Assembly: GCA_029448655.1 (NCBI GenBank)
Contig: JACCLO010000012.1
Coordinates: 2,108,001 to 2,172,000 of the forward strand
Origin: Wolfiporia cocos
Taxonomy: Eukaryota; Basidiomycota; Agaricomycetes; Polyporales; Phaeolaceae
Length of the DNA stretch: 64,000 bases
Direction: 5' to 3'
Shown here piece by piece: positions 57,601 through 64,000 of this stretch. The position numbers were made by a program, and so were the translations under genes. Position 1 is the first letter of the stretch; the number at the start of each line of letters is the position of its first letter. Below the pieces are notes generated by a model. That model was not told the DNA's origin. It ran no database searches and saw only the letters and a list, made by a program, of their open reading frames with translations.

Positions 57601-60600
57601 CGAGCGATACGACCAGTTGAGCAATTGGACTGACCATGGCTACATTGTGGGTCTGCATAATTGTTAGAGGCGACCTCGCGGCAGTGGTGACCGATACGTA
57701 CGACCATGATCACTGTGCGTCCTCGAATCAGATCGCCTTTGAGACATTTGTCAACAATCCATCGACCTGTGTGAACGTCCAGAGCAGCTAAGACCTGGCA
57801 GACTTTCAGTTTATGTGAGATGATGAGCGACTCCTCTTACATCATCCAGCAGAAGAATCTCCGCATTGGAGTAGACCGCTCGCGCTAAGGCAACTCGTGC
57901 CTATTGTAATGTGAGCATAACATTTATTATCTACGATCCCGGCCTTACCTTTTGGCCACCGCTGGTGCTCGACACTCAGGGTGTTGTATCTATCCTTGAG
58001 CAATGCCACATACCTCAACGTGATACCTCTCTCACCAACCTCGGTCAAATCGCCAGCGTCGAACAATTCGAGGTCACGATTTAGTCCGCACTGGTAAATC
58101 ACTAGTAGAGTTTGAGTGACTGACTCTGCAGATATCAGGACTAACTACAAACCTTTTTTGAATCGTTCCTCCTCGAATGTGCTTCCAAAGAGAATATTGT
58201 CCTGCACCGGTGATCAAATTATGACCGTCATCAAAGCATTGTCTGAGCCAACCCGTATAGTTTCGTTCTGCACCCACGACTCCTGCGCAGCGTATGCTAC
58301 CCCGCGGCCGCGAGGCAAGCTAAGGTACGAGTCCAAACCGTAAGGAACAAGATGCATTTCGCCTGTGCGCCAAGAACTGAGAAGGCATATCTCACTGACA
58401 ACTGTGTTCTCTCACCTAGGAGAGCCATGAGTATCGATGTCTTGCCTGATCCAGTTGGGCCGACGATCAGGTTGATCGCGCCGCGTTTGAAATGCAGCTC
58501 CCCATCAATCCTGAGCCTGAATTGCCGCCGATTTGTCCCAGGTGTCGGTGATCGGTCCTCTTCATTTGACCAGGTGAAAGCAGCCTGGCGGAACCCGATG
58601 ATATCTTCGCGTACGGTCTGACATTCCAGAGACTGAGACGTCACGTTATCCTTCTTCTCGGTCACTTCGTCCAAAAGCTCAGTCTGTTAGGGAGTCAATA
58701 TGACATTAGCCATCGGCAAATCTGAAAATACAAACTTTGGTCAGGAATTCGTCGATCCGGTTGAATGACACCATTGCTGCAGATTATGTTAGTAAAGATC
58801 GCAAAAGAAAGTCTGACAGCGCCACCTCGTATAGCCCCCGGCAACATTGAGAAAACCATGGACATCTGTCTGCTGAACATCTCGAATACTGATTAAAGTG
58901 AGCTATCTCAATTGCTTTATGGCAAGGAGGATGTGACTGACCTGCCGTCGCTGAAAATACCTTCGATGCTACGGCACCATTCATCAATTTCTTTCTGTTG
59001 AATGTTCCCCGATATTGACTCACCTGTTAGCTCCTCCTTCATGATCATGGTCTGTGCAAATTGTCAATTGCAAAGCCACTAGGTATGTCTGTTATACCGT
59101 AATAGCTTACATATGTGAAGAATGTGGCGGTCATCGTTAGCAACGGAATAGCATTGCTGATCTAGGATGAGGACGCCATAACATGTCGGAAACAAATAAA
59201 AACTTACTTCAATATAGGGTTGGCGATCTCTAGTAGCTTTGATCTCTTGATCCAGTAAAGCTCCTCAGCGCGCTTCTCTCTGAGGCGATCCGAGAGACGC
59301 TTCTCCCAACCAAAGAGCTTAATCATCCGTATGACATTGATAGCTGGATTGGGAAATTTGGCATTCATTCAAATCGTCAAGTCAAAAGCACCCACTTTCT
59401 GTCGCGACTTGAACTCGTGAGTCCGACTACAGTGACGCGGAAATAGTAAGTAATGCGAGGACAAAACTGCAGACAGCAGTCTGTCTCACCTTTTCCATCT
59501 TCGTGCTTTGAGCAGCTTTGCTCATCTTCGCGACGTACCCTGGGATTGGGAAGAGAATGATCATGGAGACCATTCCAACGATCGCACTGTGACAAAGCTC
59601 GATTAGGGAGAGCTCGTGTACAACTAGGGCGACATCATACCTCAGGCCCAAGATTGAATAGAGGAACCAGACGCAGGCTACCATTTGCAGCGGCATTTCA
59701 ACAACTGAGGGTGCATCATCGAGTTTTCAACTGTGTCTGACAAATAGGCAGGGGGCGCATGACGACTTACGAAGAATCATCACTTCTCTCGAGCCTGCGA
59801 CCGTGCTTACATCGCTGGAAATCAAGTTGTTCAGCCGCCCCGCAAAATTTGACGCTCTCCCCTTCTGTGCCTCGGTAGCCTTTGCCGCGTCCTTCTTCGA
59901 GTGATCATCAAATGCGGTATCCTCTTCCGCATTCTCCGGAAGTTCCTCGTTGCGCAAGGTAGCAGAATTTGATATGTCTCCGCCATTCGCGTCGTCCTCG
60001 GGGTCTCGGTTGATCTCCATCGCATTGCTACGAGTGGCAGAATCTTGGACATTTGCGTGGATTCTCATATGCAAAGCGTGATCAAATATGATCTGCGTCA
60101 AGATGGCCTCAACGCGTACTGACATCCGAGTCTAATGAACGAAGCTCAAGTGAGTGTTGAACGTCCGTGTGAATGGTGCATAGGGAGATGACCTACCCTA
60201 ACCAATGAATAACTGGAGGTGGCAACGGCATTCATACTTGGTCCAATAAACAGCCAGGCAATCCATACCCATGGACGGACGATAGTTCCGGCACCACCTG
60301 TCTCCATATACCTGTTATATATGAGGATCGAGACTTTATTGCTGAGCATAAGCGGATCTGACATACCGGAGGAGATTTCTCATTCCAAGCGGACTGGCGA
60401 ATTGGAAGGCGACCTACTAACGATGAGTATTTCACAATCATAGTAAATGGCTATCACAAACCCGAAGAGAGAGCATGATGCCCATGAAGACAAGATCAGA
60501 ACCTGCAATCCGGTCGAGTCACCAATGATTTACTCATGCTAGTCCATACTCACGAAATATTCTGACTAGGCGCCAGAAAATATGTGTATCTTTGAACCTT

Positions 60601-61717
60601 TGCTGAGACTGGCAGGGGTCAAGCACCTATAGAAAGATCATCAACGATTTCAGCTGAATCATACAATGGAATCAAAATGACGTACGACTGAGTTACGGTT
60701 CATCAGGTTCTGTGCCTCATCATAGTCCGCCAGAGGAGGAAACCTGTCAAGGGGTAGATGCCGGGAACGAGAAGCCTCAGAAACAGTGGGATCGAGCCAT
60801 GTGTATAGCATCATCGACATCAAGGATGCCGTTTGCTCAGGTGAAGGATTGATTGAGGGGTTCTAGCACGCAGAGTAAGCCAGGCACGTTCGAACAACAG
60901 CGTGCGTCACTACCTCAGGATCAAAAGGTATATAGCGACGAGGGATGAGAAGAGGGACCGCTATCGCAGCAACTGTCAAGACGCCAAATTTGTACCAAAG
61001 CAGCCGGTCCAGGTCAGCGTCGAGAGGCACCAGAGTGTATGTTGTCAGAGGCCAGACATCCCGGTAGACATAGACAACCAGAGCGGAGAGCAGAACCGCA
61101 TTGAGGTGCCTCACTACAAGCACATTGACACTAGGAGAGGGTAATATAGAGACCACCGCCAGTGCAAGCGAATATACCTGTCGGTGATATGAGTCGACAG
61201 AACAAAATATATGATATTTATTCCTTACATATGTCGCAAGGAGGCCAACGTGCAGCCAGGCTTGAGCAGTCATTGTAACATGACCGCGTGCTTCGCTCCA
61301 CAGTAGGTACGAAGTGAATGTCTCTAGCACTGCAAGAATCAGGCATGCAAGCAGCCGTACAGCATGGAACGCAAGTATTGTTGGTCCCCCTAGCGAAGCG
61401 ACTCGCCATGCGATGCTGGTCGACTTTGCACCATCCAGATCTGGATTGTCTTCGCTGTGCTCAACAGTCTCGGGGACTGTTCTGGCACGATACCTCAGAG
61501 TAAATTGGACGCCCAAAATAATTGCCGATAGACCAGCACTCAATACCGGGATGGTGAGGGTATCCCAGAATGCATCTCTGCATAATGATCTCAGCACCAC
61601 ATCGTTCGATCATGATCATCAGCATAGGTGCAGTACATACTGAGGCTCGTCATCTAGTTTCGTCCTGAAAATGGAACTGTTGCGCTTGAAACCTAGAAGA
61701 AGAACGCGGCCGTCCAT
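54695..61717 (-). CDS. ABCC-type (MRP family) full ABC transporter
   Basis: A large gene with many short introns. Exon 1 starts MDGRVLLLGFKRNSS (61717). About 60863-61600 holds several membrane helices before the core, like a TMD0 region. NBD1: Walker A GPTGSGKTS (58450), Q-loop YAAQESWVQN and the signature LSGGQK restored by splicing at about 57970, then ARVALARAVYSNAEILLLDDV. TMD2 spans about 56540-57360. NBD2: Walker A GRTGSGKSS, which spans an intron, signature FSVGQRQILALARAI and LLILDE, then LTVAHRLRTI near the end. The stop is TAG at 54695. ABCC pumps export conjugates and drugs or load the vacuole; the substrate is unknown. Exons are approximate. Confidence 0.88.
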
Positions 61718-62531
61718 TTTGTCTGGAAAGCTCATCTACTCCCTCAAACCACAGGGAAGGACCGCCGAGGCGAGAAGGTAGCTATGTACTCTCTGTCGCG
61801 GGTCCCTTCAAGCTAAGTACCAGTGTCGACTGGTCTGACCCTGACAGGTTCGATCGACATTGTGCAATTTAAAAGTCTGATGTTCTTGGCGAGCCTGATC
61901 GCAATTTCGAACGCCGGGCCCGGGTGAGTCATTATCCCATCAATCTCAATCTTGCAGTCTGTGCGTGGAGTCATCCTTAGCTCGGACAGATGCGAGAGGC
62001 TTGTCGTCAATCAACCATCGCGGGTGACGAAGACCGCGTGTGCACGTTCTACACTAGTACTGTAGAGTTGGTGTTGACTGTAGCGCCCGCGGCTCTGTGC
62101 AAAGCGATGTCCCCTGAGAGCTAACGCAGCCTTCGGAAGTACGCTACCAACGCGAAGTCTAGTATGCGTAGTGGGTTCACGTAGGTCTAGCATATCATAT
62201 AATTGCCTATACAGATAACAGGTACGAGTCCGAACAGTTGCACACGATTGACGGATCTACATGTTGTATCGCCAAAAATGAACGCGATGTTGTCGGTCTG
62301 CCTGCGCCGGAGAGCAGGAGTTGTGTTACGCCAGAAGTTGTGCTGGAAGACCGAGACATACCTGTTTAATGATTAATATGTCTAGCGGCTAATACAACAT
62401 GATGCTAGACCATGTTGCATCTTCAGAACAATATGGAGAAGCAGAGGTGGTGAGACATGAATAGTATGCACAGGCACATTACACTGATATTACATATTCT
62501 ATAAATCCAGCCATCGAAGGATTGTCTACAA
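61718..62531. other. Intergenic spacer
   Basis: It lies between the ABC transporter start and the TIM22 stop. Only short frames are present and none has a motif; it should hold the ABC transporter promoter. Confidence 0.45.
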
Positions 62532-63270
62532 TCAGTCCTCGCTGAACATGACGTCAATGCAAGAGCTTGGCTCGAAAGCAAATGGGTCACATACTCTGGT
62601 GTCTCCCTTCTGAGGAAAAGATCTATCGCCGCCGAGAATGCCGCAAACGCTACGCCGCCGCCGAAGGCTGCCTTAGGCCCTGCATTCCGCGCGAGGATGC
62701 CTCCAGCAACAAAGCCGGCCGCAACGGGGTTGACCATATCATTTTTGGCGCGATACTGCAAGTAGATTGACAAGCGTCAGTAAGATATGTCATGAAGGGG
62801 CAAGTACTATGCTCACCGATTCTATCACGCATTCAATTCCAGCAAACAGCGCACCGACTTTGCCAAAGCCCTTTCCGCTTCGCCACATGCCGCGACCCAT
62901 TTCCTTGAAGACCTCAGATGCCTTCTGCTGCCTCGTCAGGCTTCCGCCTGTCTGCTGCCGGAGCAGCGGGTCCTCGTAGGCGAACGAGGAACTCATGAGC
63001 GAGAAAAAAGCCCCGATGGCGAGTCCTACCAAAATACGGTGACTTCCAATGGATGTCTGGCGCCAGCGAGCACATACACAACAAGAGAAACGTACCTCCG
63101 ACTCCCGCAATTGCGGTCTTTACAACGCATGACTCCATGCCCATGGTCATGTAGTCTTGGTACTTTTTGGCCTGCAAGTAGTTCTCCCGCTCTTCCTCAG
63201 AGACCCCCGGAGGAAGTGGCTCTTTCCCCGCGGGATATACAGGGGCCACCATGGGTATTGAGGGCAGCAT
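62532..63270 (-). CDS. TIM22: Mitochondrial inner-membrane translocase subunit Tim22
   Basis: Four exons (63096-63270, 62817-63025, 62595-62755, 62532-62541) give 184 residues. Landmarks are [66 protein letters not shown] and [29 protein letters not shown], the Tim17/22/23 pattern with Gly-rich membrane helices. Tim22 forms the channel that inserts carrier proteins into the inner membrane. The last exon is only 10 bases and supplies the end of the protein, TPDED. Without it the frame runs on for dozens of unlikely residues. The ATG at 63270 is preferred; an open frame continues upstream without a better start. Confidence 0.92.
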
Positions 63271-63471
63271 GGCGGCAAGTTTCTGCTGATTGTAACGAGA
63301 ACGGCGTGGTAAGTGCACGACCAGCACAGAGCTTAGAGTAAGAGCGAGCGTCTGTCGGTCTGTGCCGTGCCGGAGTTCGCACGATTATAAGTAGGTGCAG
63401 ATACTATTATAAGCGCGATTGGAGCCAACTTCTGGATTCCAAGTCTCTTCTGCGCACTTTCATCCTCGCAC
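63271..63471. promoter_or_regulatory. Divergent promoter between TIM22 and PPM1
   Basis: 201 bp separate the two ATG codons, head to head. A TTATAAG word lies at about 63384-63390 and 63408-63413. No factor site was identified. Confidence 0.45.
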
Positions 63472-64000
63472 ATGGCAATGCTTCCACCCTCCCGATATCC
63501 CAACAGCGATACTTCCCACAAAGAACCGGATGCAGCTATCCGGCAAACAGACACTGACGCCGCGCTCGCCCGTCTTTCCGCGGTGCAGAAGGGCTATCTC
63601 AGCGACCCGTTCATCCGGCACCTCGTCCCCCGCGCACACCTGCAGCCCGCGCGCCCGCCGCTGATCAACGTCGGCACGTACGTGCGCTCCGAGGGCATCG
63701 ACGCGCTCGTCGGCCGCTTCCTCGCGCTCGCGGAGCAGGAGCGCGTCCCGTGCCAGATCGTGAGCCTCGGCGCGGGGAGCGACACGCGATTCTGGCGGAT
63801 CTCGGTGCGTGGCCGTGCCGCGTGTGCGTGTGCTGGGGCGGAGGCAGCTGAGCAGCGGAATGTGCAGGCAGACTAGCGCGCGGAGGGAGTGGCTGAAGGC
63901 GTACTTTGAGCTCGACTTCCCGGAGGTCACGACGAAGAAGGCGATGGCGATCCGGAAGAGCCGCGAGCTCAGCGTGGTGCTGGGCAAGCCGGAGGACTTG
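63472..64000 (+). CDS. PPM1: Leucine carboxyl methyltransferase 1 (PPM1), 5' part
   Basis: Exon 1 (63472-63804) encodes 111 residues with RQTDTDAALARLSAVQKGYL, DPFIRHLVPR, INVGTYVRSEGID and the SAM-binding strand QIVSLGAGSDTRFWRIS. Exon 2 begins at 63872 (TSARREWLKAYFELDFPEV) and runs past the window edge at 64000. The family methylates the C-terminal leucine of the PP2A catalytic subunit and so controls assembly of the phosphatase. The protein is cut here at about 154 of the usual 330 or so residues. Confidence 0.92.

Overview
The window looks like one continuous stretch of a basidiomycete (mushroom-type) fungal genome. The evidence is genes with many introns of about 50-70 nt, CTAAC-type branch points, dense head-to-head and tail-to-tail gene packing, a chromodomain Ty3/Gypsy retrotransposon, and eukaryote-only genes (TRAPPC11, HUB1, dynactin p25, TIM22, mitochondrial Hsp70, PPM1). 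It splits into a repeat-only left part (1 to about 27.6 kb) and a gene-rich right part (27.6-64 kb).

Left part. Bases 208-12195 hold a large decayed inverted repeat. The right arm (10290-12195) is uninterrupted. The left arm has been split by later insertions: a solo LTR (289-827), a block of about 3 kb with a dead pogo-type transposase and mutated LTR pieces, and a second solo LTR (5291-5826) with a perfect 5-bp target duplication. The arms carry a satellite with a period of roughly 60 bp and a 9-bp minisatellite (GACCTCYRY) that flips orientation more than once. A non-autonomous hAT element (7102-8630, perfect 8-bp target duplication) landed in the minisatellite and itself contains a SINE-like element. 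Further right are two tandem copies of a TA-flanked MITE (13448-14783).

At 15126-23572 lies a nearly complete chromovirus: LTRs with TGTTACGG/CCGTAACA ends, a gag, and a pol ordered protease-dUTPase-RT-RNaseH-integrase-chromodomain. An additional overlapping frame encodes two zinc knuckles. A Tf1-like self-priming site can be read directly. Three in-frame TGA codons interrupt otherwise open frames. Next come an inverted LTR scrap, a tandem pair of the SINE-like element and two small palindromic elements.

Right part, in order: TRAPPC11 (-), HUB1/UBL5 (+), PTRHD1-like (-), metal-dependent amidohydrolase (-), mitochondrial Hsp70 (-), ACAD10/11-type phosphotransferase (+), dynactin p25 (-), TMEM70-like protein (+), TRK-type potassium transporter (+), alpha-arrestin with a PPAY motif (-), ABCC transporter (-), TIM22 (-) and PPM1/LCMT1 (+, cut by the window end). 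These are mostly housekeeping genes for vesicle traffic, mitochondrial import and folding, and ion transport. I see no operon-like grouping, although the potassium transporter and the alpha-arrestin (a class that controls membrane transporter turnover) are convergent neighbours.

Exon structures were worked out by hand from splice signals and conserved protein motifs. HUB1, PTRHD1, the phosphotransferase, Hsp70 and TIM22 are resolved to the base. TRAPPC11, the amidohydrolase, TRK and the ABC transporter are outer limits with approximate internal exons.
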